Assembly: GCF_003226255.1 (NCBI RefSeq)
Contig: NZ_QJST01000004.1
Location: 1-64,000 of the forward strand
DNA length: 64,000 nucleotides
Reading direction: 5' to 3'
From: Idiomarina fontislapidosi
GTDB taxonomy: Bacteria; Pseudomonadota; Gammaproteobacteria; Enterobacterales; Alteromonadaceae
Below the pieces are notes generated by a model. That model did not search any database and was not told the origin of the DNA. It was given only the letters and a program-made list of their open reading frames with translations. This document shows, piece after piece, positions 50,821 to 59,780 of this stretch. Within the stretch, counting starts at the first letter, position 1. The number at the start of each line of letters is the position of its first letter. Both the position numbers and the translations under genes were made by a program.

Positions 50821-51563
50821 CGTTTTAAGCATTCAAAGTCGGGGATCGTGTAGGCTTCGATTTCTGGCTTTTGAAACAGATAACCTTGCATGAGCTCTAC
50901 GCCGTTGTATTTGAGGTAGTAGTATTCATCAATTGTCTCGATCCCTTCCGCGACCAATGTAATGCCCAACTCTTCGGCAGCGCGTTGCACGGCGGAGAAT
51001 AATGCTTTTTTAATGCGATCTTCATGAATGTTGCGGATAAGCTTCATATCAATTTTCAGCAAATCGGGCTGAAAGTCGGCTAACAAGTTGAGTCCCGCGT
51101 AGCCCTCGCCAAAGTCATCTATGGCGGTCAAGAACCCATGCTCACGATAGGTCTTGAAGACATCGACCAAGAGGCTGTGGTTTTCGACTTTCTCGTGCTC
51201 TGTTACTTCAAAAATAATGTTTTCCCGCGGCAGACCTGTCTTGCGCGCGGTTTTCAATGTTTGCGCCAAACACGTCTCAGGCTCATAAATCGCGTTCGGC
51301 ATAAAATTGATACTGACTTTTGACGGCAATTGAATACGCGCTGCTGTTTCTATTGCTGTCATACGGCAGGTTTGGTCAAACGTGTATTTATTTGAATCGT
51401 TAACACGCGACAATACTTCGCCAGCGCCCTCACCGTTGGCGCCACGTACAAGCGCTTCGAAGGCAAAGACATTTTTGTCATGCACATTTACAATAGGCTG
51501 AAAAGCCATTTTGATGTCAAAGCCCAGTTCGGACTGACAATCGCATGATGGGCAAGCCGCCAT
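50817..51563 (-). CDS. Stand-alone EAL phosphodiesterase, RimA-like
   Basis: A 248-residue EAL domain with nothing else attached. The catalytic residues look complete: EALVRG, the Asn in SINFMP, FEVTE, AIDDFGEGYAG, LKIDMKLIR and LVAEGIET. It should hydrolyse c-di-GMP. The N-terminus carries a tight Cys cluster (CPSCDC, residues 4-9) that may bind metal or sense redox. It is divergent from rimB-rimK. In Pseudomonas a small EAL protein, RimA, is encoded with RimB and RimK and tunes RimK, so RimA is the likely role. Confidence 0.85.
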   Translation of the reverse strand: MAACPSCDCQSELGFDIKMAFQPIVNVHDKNVFAFEALVRGANGEGAGEVLSRVNDSNKYTFDQTCRMTAIETAARIQLPSKVSINFMPNAIYEPETCLAQTLKTARKTGLPRENIIFEVTEHEKVENHSLLVDVFKTYREHGFLTAIDDFGEGYAGLNLLADFQPDLLKIDMKLIRNIHEDRIKKALFSAVQRAAEELGITLVAEGIETIDEYYYLKYNGVELMQGYLFQKPEIEAYTIPDFECLKR

Positions 51564-51721
51564 GTTAGATTCCTCGTATCAATTGTTTGTTGCGTGATCT
51601 AAGGTAACGCAAATGAGGCTGATTTTGATCAACATGCGATCAATGATTTAACCACAAAATTTTCTTGCCTTTATTTACAAATAGTGTAATTAAGCGCTGC
51701 GAATATCGAATGGAGATAGGA

Positions 51722-52144
51722 ATGGAAATTTTAGGTTGGAAGGAATGGGGTCGATTACCGGATATTGGAATTGATGCAATCCATATGAAAGTCGACACCG
51801 GTGCCAAAACATCGTGTTTGCACGCGTTTAAATTAGAGCCGTTTGAAAAAGACGGACAAGATTGGTTGCGTGTTTTAGTACACCCTCATCAAGACAGTCT
51901 TGATGAGCACGTATTCGAATCCCCAATTCACGACCAACGCGAAGTGACCGACTCGGGCGGCCACACAGAAGTTCGCTACGTTATTCGTACGCGATTACAA
52001 CTTGGCGCTTTTGATGGACCTATTGAACTCACTTTAACTAATCGCGACACCATGAAATTTCGTATGTTGTTAGGTCGACAAGCCATGCGAAAGCGTTTTA
52101 TGGTAAACCCTGAATTAGCTCATCAACTAGGAGAGCGCACATGA
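51722..52144 (+). CDS. rimB: Retropepsin-like protease RimB (DUF785-type)
   Basis: A 140-residue protein of the 'ATP-dependent zinc protease' family, whose fold is retropepsin-like; the active-site motif [12 protein letters not shown] lies near residue 20. In Pseudomonas, RimB trims RimK-made glutamate tails on ribosomal protein S6. The ATG was chosen for its GGAG 6 bp upstream and the [10 protein letters not shown] start. It overlaps rimK by 4 bp. Confidence 0.85.
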   Translation: MEILGWKEWGRLPDIGIDAIHMKVDTGAKTSCLHAFKLEPFEKDGQDWLRVLVHPHQDSLDEHVFESPIHDQREVTDSGGHTEVRYVIRTRLQLGAFDGPIELTLTNRDTMKFRMLLGRQAMRKRFMVNPELAHQLGERT

Positions 52145-53046
52145 GAATCGCCATTCTATCCCGTAATTCTAAACTTTACTCCACTCGTCGCTTGGTAGAG
52201 GCGGCAAAAGCGCGGGGTCACGAAGTGGACGTGCTCAATCCTTTGAGCTGTTATATGAACATCAATGCGCGCGAATCCTCGATCCATAAGCATGGTGTAG
52301 AGTTGCCGGCTTACGACTGCGTCATCCCACGTATTGGAGCCTCAGTTACGTTCTATGGTACTGCGGTGTTACGTCAGTTCGAAATGATGGGTACCTACCC
52401 ATTGAATGAATCGGTTGCGATTTCGCGCAGTCGCGACAAGCTACGCTCGTTGCAGTTGCTTTCGCGCAAAGGTATTGGCTTGCCGACCACAGGATTTGCT
52501 AGCCAACCACAGGATATTCCTGACCTGATTGATATGGTCGGTGGTGCGCCTTTGGTCATTAAATTGCTCGAAGGCACTCAAGGGATTGGTGTGGTGCTTG
52601 CTGAAACTCGCCAAGCAGCAGAAAGTGTAATTGAAGCCTTCATGGGCTTGCAGTCCAACATTATGGTGCAAGAGTACATTCGTGAAGCAGGCGGAGCTGA
52701 CATCCGTTGTTTTGTCATCGGTGACAAGGTCATCGCGGCAATGAAGCGTCAAGCTAAAGAAGGTGAGTTTCGCTCTAACTTACACCGTGGCGGCAGTGCG
52801 TCATTAATTAAACTGACGCCTGCTGAACGCGCTACTGCAGTCAAAGCGGCTAAAACAATGGGTCTGAATGTTGCAGGTGTCGACTTGCTGCGTTCTAACC
52901 ATGGTCCGCTGGTGATGGAAGTTAACTCGTCACCCGGTCTTGAGGGGATCGAAGCTGCAACCGAAAAAGATGTTGCCAGCCAAATTATTGCCTTCATGGA
53001 AAAGAATGCCAAAGCCCATAAAACTCGTACTAAAGGGCGTGGCTGA
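52141..53046 (+). CDS. rimK: Ribosomal protein S6--L-glutamate ligase
   Basis: An ATP-grasp ligase that adds glutamates to the C-terminus of ribosomal protein S6. The 301 residues include an N-terminal preATP-grasp domain ([22 protein letters not shown]). ATP-binding blocks are [15 protein letters not shown] and [20 protein letters not shown]. The Mg-binding end is [14 protein letters not shown]. It is very close to E. coli RimK. It is coupled to rimB upstream and to the M14 gene downstream by 1-4 bp overlaps. Confidence 0.96.
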   Translation: MRIAILSRNSKLYSTRRLVEAAKARGHEVDVLNPLSCYMNINARESSIHKHGVELPAYDCVIPRIGASVTFYGTAVLRQFEMMGTYPLNESVAISRSRDKLRSLQLLSRKGIGLPTTGFASQPQDIPDLIDMVGGAPLVIKLLEGTQGIGVVLAETRQAAESVIEAFMGLQSNIMVQEYIREAGGADIRCFVIGDKVIAAMKRQAKEGEFRSNLHRGGSASLIKLTPAERATAVKAAKTMGLNVAGVDLLRSNHGPLVMEVNSSPGLEGIEAATEKDVASQIIAFMEKNAKAHKTRTKGRG

Positions 53047-54071
53047 TGACTGCGAGAAAGCCGCGTATGGCGGTCTTTGAATTAGCCGGCTGTCGTGTTG
53101 AGCCAGGCAGCCACCAGCATGTGCGCCTGCCGGCTGCACGTTTATATAACGATGCTCCATTGGATTTACGTATTGACGTGTTTCACGGTGTTAAACCGGG
53201 ACCGGTACTGCTACTCAGTGCCGCGATCCATGGTGACGAGCTCAATGGTATTGAAATTTGTCGACAAATTATTCAGCGTATTAATCCGCTCGAGCTGGCA
53301 GGCACCTTAATCGTGGTGCCGATTGTGAACTTGTTTGGCTTTATTCAGCAATCACGTTACCTCCCCGATCGACGTGATCTGAACCGATGTTTTCCGGGCT
53401 CAGAACGCGGTGCGCTGGGGTCCCGTATTGCCCATCTGTTTAATGAAGAACTTGTTCAGAAGGCGTCGCATATTGTCGATTTACACACGGGGGCGATTCA
53501 TCGCAGTAACCTGCCGCAAATTCGCGTCGATATCGATAATGAGCAAGCGTTAGCGATGGCAAAAGCGTTCGGTTCACCGGTCATTTTGAACTCAAAAGAG
53601 CGCGATGGGTCATTGCGTGCGTTAGCCAATAGTTTGGGCATCCCGCTTATTTTATATGAGGCAGGCGAAGCTTTACGTTTTGACGATGCGTCGATTAATT
53701 CAGGGGTCGTGGGCGTCATTAATGTGCTCAAGCATCTAAAAATGCTAAAAGGTCGCCGCCAAGGTCGACGCATATCGCCGGTCATCTCGAGTCGCTCAAC
53801 TTGGGTGCGTGCCGAGAAAGACGGTCTTGTCTTGCGCAAAGTTGAATTGGGTCAAACCGTGCAACCTGAACAAGTACTTGCGCATGTGGCAAGTCCACAT
53901 GGTGATGATGTCGATGTCATTACCTCACCGGTGCCTGGAATTATTATTGGCTGTACCAATATTCCCGTCGCTAATGAGGGTGAAGCGTTGTTTAATATTG
54001 CGCAGTTTGAGTCAGATAGTTTAGAAGAAGCTACGGATATTATCGATTCGTTTACTGAGACTTATGAATGA
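53046..54071 (+). CDS. M14-type succinylglutamate desuccinylase/aspartoacylase family protein
   Basis: A 341-residue zinc hydrolase. Zinc ligands are His and Glu in AAIHGDELNG and the later His in DLHTG; a catalytic Glu is likely in ILYEAGEA. A C-terminal beta barrel-like region (VRAEKDGLVLRKVELGQTVQPEQVLAHV) resembles a biotinyl/lipoyl-type fold seen in relatives. In family members it cleaves an acyl-amino acid amide. Next to RimK it may remove or edit glutamyl groups; that is inference. The ATG overlaps the rimK TGA by one base. Confidence 0.86.
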   Translation: MTARKPRMAVFELAGCRVEPGSHQHVRLPAARLYNDAPLDLRIDVFHGVKPGPVLLLSAAIHGDELNGIEICRQIIQRINPLELAGTLIVVPIVNLFGFIQQSRYLPDRRDLNRCFPGSERGALGSRIAHLFNEELVQKASHIVDLHTGAIHRSNLPQIRVDIDNEQALAMAKAFGSPVILNSKERDGSLRALANSLGIPLILYEAGEALRFDDASINSGVVGVINVLKHLKMLKGRRQGRRISPVISSRSTWVRAEKDGLVLRKVELGQTVQPEQVLAHVASPHGDDVDVITSPVPGIIIGCTNIPVANEGEALFNIAQFESDSLEEATDIIDSFTETYE

Positions 54072-54411
54072 TTCCAATCCCGCATTAATTGATTTTGAGC
54101 AAGGTTTACGTCATTGCGATCAACAAATGCATACGTATCATGCGGTGCTACAAGCCTTTTGTGAGCAGTATGCTGATTCCGTCTTGTTTGATCACTCGGC
54201 ACCGGATCAAGCTATCATTCATGAGCTACATTCATTAAAAGGGTTGAGCGCTACGATTGGCGCTCAACCCTTAAGTACCGCCGCAGCCACCTTGTTCCAT
54301 AACTGGACAACTCTCGATAAATCGAAACGAACTAACCACTTAGTTGATCTACAAGTCCATATTAACGCGGTTATTAAACAGGTTAACCATTACTTAACAC
54401 AAAATTGTTGA
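54064..54411 (+). CDS. Histidine phosphotransfer (HPt) domain protein
   Basis: A 115-residue all-helical protein that is a single HPt domain. The phospho-accepting His56 is in HELHSLKGLSATIGAQ, matching the H-x-L-K-G-x-[SA] signature. It overlaps the end of the M14 gene by 8 bp, so it belongs to the rim operon. No kinase or receiver is adjacent except the regulators elsewhere in the window. A strong hairpin lies inside the gene, just after the active-site codons. Confidence 0.75.
   Translation: MNDSNPALIDFEQGLRHCDQQMHTYHAVLQAFCEQYADSVLFDHSAPDQAIIHELHSLKGLSATIGAQPLSTAAATLFHNWTTLDKSKRTNHLVDLQVHINAVIKQVNHYLTQNC
54239..54272 (+). repeat. Perfect inverted repeat inside the HPt gene
   Basis: Two 13-bp arms (54239-54251 and 54260-54272) pair perfectly around an 8-nt loop. 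The run begins in an A-rich and ends in a TTAAG context, so it could work as a weak terminator or an mRNA-stability element. It lies directly after the phospho-His codons. Confidence 0.8.
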
Positions 54412-54491
54412 ACAAATTTCGGGCAATGGTTCTTATTTTTCGTTATGATCGGTCGATATAACAATAACAATAGTTTTTCGAATAAAGTGTT

Positions 54492-56195
54492 ATGGCAGAG
54501 TCCGATAAGGCGATACAGTTTGAACGCTCCGGCGAAGACATTTACGTCAGCATTTCCAAATCGACTGACGGCATTACTGCTGGGAAAATTAAAACCGCAT
54601 TTGAAATGAGTCGCTTTGCTGATGCGGTGCCCGTAAACGATGACCCCTTCGCCTTAATCGCTACTAACTTTCTTCAATGGCAGAAGAGAGAAGACGTATC
54701 AAGCCAACGATACAATGAACGCGTCGCTACGGTTCAAGATGCTCAACTATTTATCGTCATCTCTGACGACCAAATGACTGCAACAGTGAGTTGCGATGCT
54801 GCTCGCGGTGGTGAACCCATTCATCGCCAAGATATCCTTGAAGCACTCAAAGCCGCGGGCGTCGTTGCAGGCATCAAACGCAAAATGGTCGACAAAATCA
54901 TTAACCATTCACTTAAAGTCGCGTCTGGCGGTCATTTTGAGGCAACTATTGCTCGGGGCGTTACCGCAAAAAATGGCAAAAATGCTTGGTTTGAGCGGCT
55001 GGTTGACGATGCACGTCAACGCGTATTGAGGCCCCAAGCGCGTGATGACGGTACGGTTGATATGCGCGATTTAGGGGAACAGGTAACGGTTCTCGAAGGC
55101 GAGCCACTGCTGCGAAAGCATCCGCCGACGCGAGGGCGACATGGCTGTACTGTGAAAGGTAACGTCATCGAAGCGTTCGACGGCGTTGATGCCGAGATGA
55201 TTGCTGGCGAGGGCACACGCCGCTCCGATGAGGACGACGCGGTGATCGTTGCAGATCGCACAGGGATGCCTTGGTTTACCCATAACTCTGCCAATGTTGA
55301 TGACATTTTGACGCTCAAGTCGGTTGATGTTGCAACTGGACACGTAAAGTTTAAGGGCAGTGTCATAGTCACCGGTAATGTCACTGAGGGCATGCATGTT
55401 GAGTGCACTGGTGACATCACGGTTGCCGGTTATGTCGACTCTGCACAGTTACGCGCAGGTGGTAGTATTACCGTACGTAAAGGTTGTATTGGTCGTATCT
55501 CGTCTGAGGACGAGCAACGCTTGCAAGCCGATGAGACCTATATCCCGCATTTGTCCTCAAAAATGGTCGCCGGCGCATCAATTTGGTGTGCCTACGCGCA
55601 ATATGCCTATTTGGAATGTAAACAGACACTGACCATTGACCGTCAGTTAACTCACTGCCATATTCGAACGGCTGGAGAGTCCTTCATTGGCGGAACCGAG
55701 AGCACGGCACGAGGTAAGATTATCGGAGGAACCTTCGAAACGTGTGCCGATGTCTCGGCAGGTCAGCTCGGGGCACGGGCAGGCACACTGACACGGTTTT
55801 TGCTTTCGGCGCCGGCCCCACAACTCAGTGATCAAAGCACCCTGACCCGGTTATATAAGCAATTACGCGCTATCACAGGCACACTCAAACGAATAAAGCT
55901 CGGTCTAGAGCGTTGTGATTCACTCGCTAATGACGAACAACAGAAGTCACTAAAGCAATCGTTACGCTCTGCGGCCAAAACAGAGCTCGCCGCTATGCAA
56001 GGGGTACAAAACGACCTAAAAGTGATGCGCGCTTCACTAAAAAACCATCCAACGCTAAGGATAGTTGCTGCAAAAGAGGTGTTTCCTGGTGTTCGGCTAG
56101 AATATAACGAGAAAAAACTCCGCATCAAGGAGCATCGGGGTGGTACACTATTACTATTAAAAGATCATGAACTTAGAATGGATATTTTACGATAA
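54492..56195 (+). CDS. FapA/DUF342 family protein
   Basis: A 567-residue protein of the DUF342/FapA family. It has a central beta-helix region rich in short repeats (VDVATGHVKFKGSVIVTGNVTEGMHVECTGDITVAGYVDSAQLRAGGSITVRKGCIG). A helical segment follows near 435-520, then a C-terminal beta end (GVRLEYNEKKLRI). Members are tied to flagellar or polysaccharide functions in some bacteria, but function is not settled. No flagellar genes are nearby. It follows the rim/HPt operon by 80 bp. Confidence 0.85.
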   Translation: MAESDKAIQFERSGEDIYVSISKSTDGITAGKIKTAFEMSRFADAVPVNDDPFALIATNFLQWQKREDVSSQRYNERVATVQDAQLFIVISDDQMTATVSCDAARGGEPIHRQDILEALKAAGVVAGIKRKMVDKIINHSLKVASGGHFEATIARGVTAKNGKNAWFERLVDDARQRVLRPQARDDGTVDMRDLGEQVTVLEGEPLLRKHPPTRGRHGCTVKGNVIEAFDGVDAEMIAGEGTRRSDEDDAVIVADRTGMPWFTHNSANVDDILTLKSVDVATGHVKFKGSVIVTGNVTEGMHVECTGDITVAGYVDSAQLRAGGSITVRKGCIGRISSEDEQRLQADETYIPHLSSKMVAGASIWCAYAQYAYLECKQTLTIDRQLTHCHIRTAGESFIGGTESTARGKIIGGTFETCADVSAGQLGARAGTLTRFLLSAPAPQLSDQSTLTRLYKQLRAITGTLKRIKLGLERCDSLANDEQQKSLKQSLRSAAKTELAAMQGVQNDLKVMRASLKNHPTLRIVAAKEVFPGVRLEYNEKKLRIKEHRGGTLLLLKDHELRMDILR

Positions 56196-56198
56196 ATT

Positions 56199-57218
56199 AT
56201 GGCCGTTCAATCGACCTCTGATGCTGTTGCAAGCCTACTGAATCGTCACAGTCATGCCAGTTGGCTATCATCCCCAATCGAAAAACGTCTTGTCGTACAT
56301 CCCGATGGTCACCAGTTGGCGCCGCTGTTCAACCATGCTTGGTGTTTGCATGTGGGTCATGCACAACACTATAAATACAGCTATACCGAAGCCCAGGCAC
56401 CGTCCCTGAACCATTTTGAACTGATTCTTTTAGTCGTAGCTAAAGAGCAAGCGCTGAACCAATGGTTATTGCAGCAACTTGCATTACAAGCACCAACCGC
56501 GCGTATCCTTATCGTTGGCGAAAAACGCGGTGGCGTCACAAGTTTGGTAAAAAAGCTCCCTAAAGGTTATGCCAAAGCGACTAAACTGGCGTCGGGTAAT
56601 CATTGTCAGCTGTTCGAAACACACGTGCTAGCGCAACCATCATCCGCCGATTTGACTGATGACTTGCCCGCCTTTAGTGTTGAGTGGAGAGGTATCAGTG
56701 CTACATTTACGACACTACCGGGCGTCTTCAGCCAAGGTCGCCTGGATGCAGGCACCGAATTATTGCTCGACCACCTTCCGGAAAACATGCAGGGTAAAGT
56801 GATGGATTTTGCCTGCGGAAGTGGCGTTATCGGTGCGATGGTTGCACGCAAGTTTAAAATTGAACTGGTCGCCTCAGATGTCAGCCCAATGGCAATTGAG
56901 AGCACACGCTGCAATTGGCAAAGCATCGGCGTCGAAGGCGACTTGCTGCTCGCCGACGGTTTACCCAGCTTAAGTGCCAGTGGTTTTCAATTTATTCTGA
57001 GTAACCCGCCATTTCATACGGGCTTGCGAACGGATTACGATATTGGAGAGCAGTTTATTCATCACGCTTACCAACAGCTTAGCCTCGGAGGCGAGCTAAT
57101 TATCGTTGCTAATCGCTTTTTACCTTGGCCAGAACATATTCAGAAGGTATTCGGCCACTGTCAAACAATTGCCGATGACGGCAAGTTTAAAGTGTTAAGA
57201 AGCAAACGTTTAAGTTGA
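56199..57218 (+). CDS. rsmC: 16S rRNA guanine(1207)-N2 methyltransferase
   Basis: Methylates G1207 of 16S rRNA in the 30S subunit. The 339 residues form an N-terminal pseudo-methyltransferase domain and a C-terminal active one, with the SAM motif VMDFACGSGVIGAM and the catalytic ILSNPPFHTG. Four bases separate it from the DUF342 gene. Confidence 0.95.
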   Translation: MAVQSTSDAVASLLNRHSHASWLSSPIEKRLVVHPDGHQLAPLFNHAWCLHVGHAQHYKYSYTEAQAPSLNHFELILLVVAKEQALNQWLLQQLALQAPTARILIVGEKRGGVTSLVKKLPKGYAKATKLASGNHCQLFETHVLAQPSSADLTDDLPAFSVEWRGISATFTTLPGVFSQGRLDAGTELLLDHLPENMQGKVMDFACGSGVIGAMVARKFKIELVASDVSPMAIESTRCNWQSIGVEGDLLLADGLPSLSASGFQFILSNPPFHTGLRTDYDIGEQFIHHAYQQLSLGGELIIVANRFLPWPEHIQKVFGHCQTIADDGKFKVLRSKRLS

Positions 57219-57324
57219 ATATACAATTCTTCGCGTTGAATTTGTTGAGATTTGGATGCACACTCATTAACCATTTGATAACATAGACTAAACAAGATAA
57301 CAAAGTCGTCTACGCGCCACCATA

Positions 57325-58944
57325 ATGCAGACCATTTCACTTAAAAGAGGCTTAATTTATATTGTACTGTTAATCACCGTCGTCGCTTTGGCAATCGGGT
57401 TCAGTATCAATCTATTCAGTCAAATGAGTCAGTACCGCCAAGCACTCCTGGATCGTAGCCAGTCCGATGCGCGTATGATTGCTGCTCATGCAGTTCAGAA
57501 CTTAGCATTCAGTGACAACACCGCCGAACAACGCCGACTTTCTACTTTAAGTAACAACCAATTTATTCAGCACGTCCATATTTATAAAATTGATAGTGTA
57601 AGTGGTGATTTGAGTTTCTTTTCAAGTTACAACAAAGAGGGCTTGGCCCCCATACCCGCTAAATTTGCTCAGATCGAACGTCTTTCATCGCCACGTCTAC
57701 AGGAAGAATACATCGAGGTTGCGCAAGCTATCCAACTTGACGGACAAGTCGTCGGTTATGTCTATTTGAGAGCGAGCAACAACGAGTTAAGATTGTTTAA
57801 ACTGCGTTCGTTCGCTGTCGCCTGCACTGTATTTGTCTTGACCTTATTAATCTGTACGCTTCTGACTCTGCGATTACGACGTATTCTGAGCCAACCTTTG
57901 GATCGAATCGTCGATATTGTCTCGCAGATTTCGCGCAATAAAGATTACGGATTGCGCCTACCCGAATCACGAGTGAATGAGTTTAACGAGCTCGGTAATG
58001 CCTTAAACATTATGCTCGAACGGGTACAGCATCATATTTTGCGTCAGCAAAAGGCGGAACGCGAAGCAAGCCAGCTCAATGCCGAGCTCGAGCAACAAGT
58101 GACCCAACGCACCAAAGCCCTGCGGGAGTCTAACCAAGAGTTGCTCACCACTCTGGAACAATTACATAAGTATCAGGGCCAGTTAGTGGAGTCTGAGAAA
58201 ATGGCATCGCTCGGGGATATGGTCGCCGGCGTCGCCCATGAAGTTAATACGCCAATTGGACTTTCAGTGACTGCATCAACATTACTGCAAGACAAGTTGG
58301 CGATCATGCGGGAGAAATTTGACGAAAAGCGGATTTCGACCAACGAGTTTGCGCGCTTTCTTGAGGATTGCGATGAAAACTTGTCAATTATCTATCGTAA
58401 CTTGAACCGCGCAGCTGACTTAGTCACAAGCTTCAAACAAGTTGCAGTCGACCAGTCTTCTGAGGTTGACCGCGCGATTGATATCGAGCAGTTCACTCGC
58501 GATATGTTGATTTCAGTTAAGCCAAGACGCCTCAATGCAGAGCACTTCCCAATTAATATTGAGTATGCGCCTGGACTGTGTATCGTGACAAAGCCAGGGC
58601 CACTCAACCAAATATTGATTAACTTGGTTACAAACTCCATGGTCCATGGATTTGATAATCGTGAGCAAGGACGGGTGGACATCTTGTTTGAGCGTCGCGA
58701 AAACGAACTGCAAATCACCTACCGCGACGATGGTCGTGGAGTCCCCAACGATATTGGGAAGAAAATTTTTGATCCTTTTGTAACAACCAAGCGCGGTTCT
58801 GGTGGAAGTGGCTTGGGACTTCACTTGGTTTACAATTTGGTTACTCAAGTATTGGGGGGCCAAATACACTTTTTCAGCGAACTTGATCACGGCGTCGAAT
58901 TTATTGTTCGTTTTCCGGTTAAATCGTGCGAAAATCAAACTTAA
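57325..58944 (+). CDS. CHASE8 sensor histidine kinase
   Basis: A membrane kinase of 539 residues. TM1 is at about 9-31, a periplasmic CHASE8-like domain at 32-160, TM2 at 162-184 (FAVACTVFVLTLLICTLLTL) and HAMP at 185-240. A coiled coil follows, then an H-box with His305 in AGVAHEVNTPIG. ATP motifs are N (NLVTNSMVHG), G1 (DDGRGVP) and G2 (GSGGSGLGLHLV). There is no receiver or HPt. It lies 113 bp before arcA, with an HPt gene just beyond, which fits a split relay; the partner is not proven. Confidence 0.87.
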   Translation: MQTISLKRGLIYIVLLITVVALAIGFSINLFSQMSQYRQALLDRSQSDARMIAAHAVQNLAFSDNTAEQRRLSTLSNNQFIQHVHIYKIDSVSGDLSFFSSYNKEGLAPIPAKFAQIERLSSPRLQEEYIEVAQAIQLDGQVVGYVYLRASNNELRLFKLRSFAVACTVFVLTLLICTLLTLRLRRILSQPLDRIVDIVSQISRNKDYGLRLPESRVNEFNELGNALNIMLERVQHHILRQQKAEREASQLNAELEQQVTQRTKALRESNQELLTTLEQLHKYQGQLVESEKMASLGDMVAGVAHEVNTPIGLSVTASTLLQDKLAIMREKFDEKRISTNEFARFLEDCDENLSIIYRNLNRAADLVTSFKQVAVDQSSEVDRAIDIEQFTRDMLISVKPRRLNAEHFPINIEYAPGLCIVTKPGPLNQILINLVTNSMVHGFDNREQGRVDILFERRENELQITYRDDGRGVPNDIGKKIFDPFVTTKRGSGGSGLGLHLVYNLVTQVLGGQIHFFSELDHGVEFIVRFPVKSCENQT

Positions 58945-59057
58945 TCTGGGTTTTTGTTGAAAAATTTTGAACAAAAGTCATAATGTGGCATTAATAGAAC
59001 TGTACTCAGTATTTTTCAATTCGTCACTCGAACTAATTGCTAGGAACGCACCGCTTT

Positions 59058-59780
59058 ATGAACGCCAGACTTTTAATTGTTGAAGATGAGGTGGTTACTC
59101 GCCAAACATTAACGCGACTCTTTCAGCAAGAAGGCTATGAAGTATTTGACGCTGCTGACGGCTTGCAGATGGAAAATATCATGCGCCAAGAGCGTATCGA
59201 TGTTGTCATTATGGATGTCAACTTACCCGGTAAAAACGGTTTAGAGCTCGCAGAGTCTTTACGTGAACGAGATAACATCGGTCTTATCTTCTTAACAGGA
59301 AGAGACAGCGAAGATGATCGCTTACTTGCACTCGAACTTGGCGCTGACGACTATCTGATTAAACCTTATAACCCGAAAGAACTGACTATTCGTGTGCGTA
59401 ATTTGTGTCGCCGCATTGAGTCGTCACGTTCGAGCAGCCCGGTCGATAACGATAGCGTGCAGTTCAACTTTCATGGTTGGCGCCTTAATAGCGATAGCCG
59501 CTGCTTATACTCTCCAGACAGTCAAATGTTTAGACTGCCTAAGAGTGAATACCGTGCGTTAGAATTATTTCTAACGAACCCGGGTCGCATTCTTGACCGT
59601 GAAACGTTAGTTAAACGTATGTTGGATCGTGAACTGCGTCCTAATGATCGTACTGTAGATGTTGCGATTCGCCGCATTCGTCGTCATTTCGAATCACATC
59701 CCGAGACACCGAACCTGATTACCACCATTCATGGTGAAGGTTACCGGTTTATTGGCGAGGTCGAGCAAGAGTCTCAGTGA
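59058..59780 (+). CDS. arcA: Response regulator ArcA
   Basis: An OmpR/PhoB-type regulator, very close to ArcA, which controls respiration and fermentation genes under oxygen limitation. The receiver has Asp53 (VIMDVNLPGKNGLELA), the switch LTGRDSEDDRLLALELGADDY and the Lys in IKPYNPKEL. The C-terminal winged helix ends GYRFIGEVEQ. The ATG (240 residues) was chosen; a TTG 7 codons earlier is unlikely. The 3' end overlaps hptA by 7 bp. Confidence 0.94.
   Translation: MNARLLIVEDEVVTRQTLTRLFQQEGYEVFDAADGLQMENIMRQERIDVVIMDVNLPGKNGLELAESLRERDNIGLIFLTGRDSEDDRLLALELGADDYLIKPYNPKELTIRVRNLCRRIESSRSSSPVDNDSVQFNFHGWRLNSDSRCLYSPDSQMFRLPKSEYRALELFLTNPGRILDRETLVKRMLDRELRPNDRTVDVAIRRIRRHFESHPETPNLITTIHGEGYRFIGEVEQESQ

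Noticed and set aside
58513-58974. Minus-strand open frame of 153 codons over the sensor kinase
   Set aside because: Antisense to the ATP-binding domain of a clear histidine kinase; no family features.
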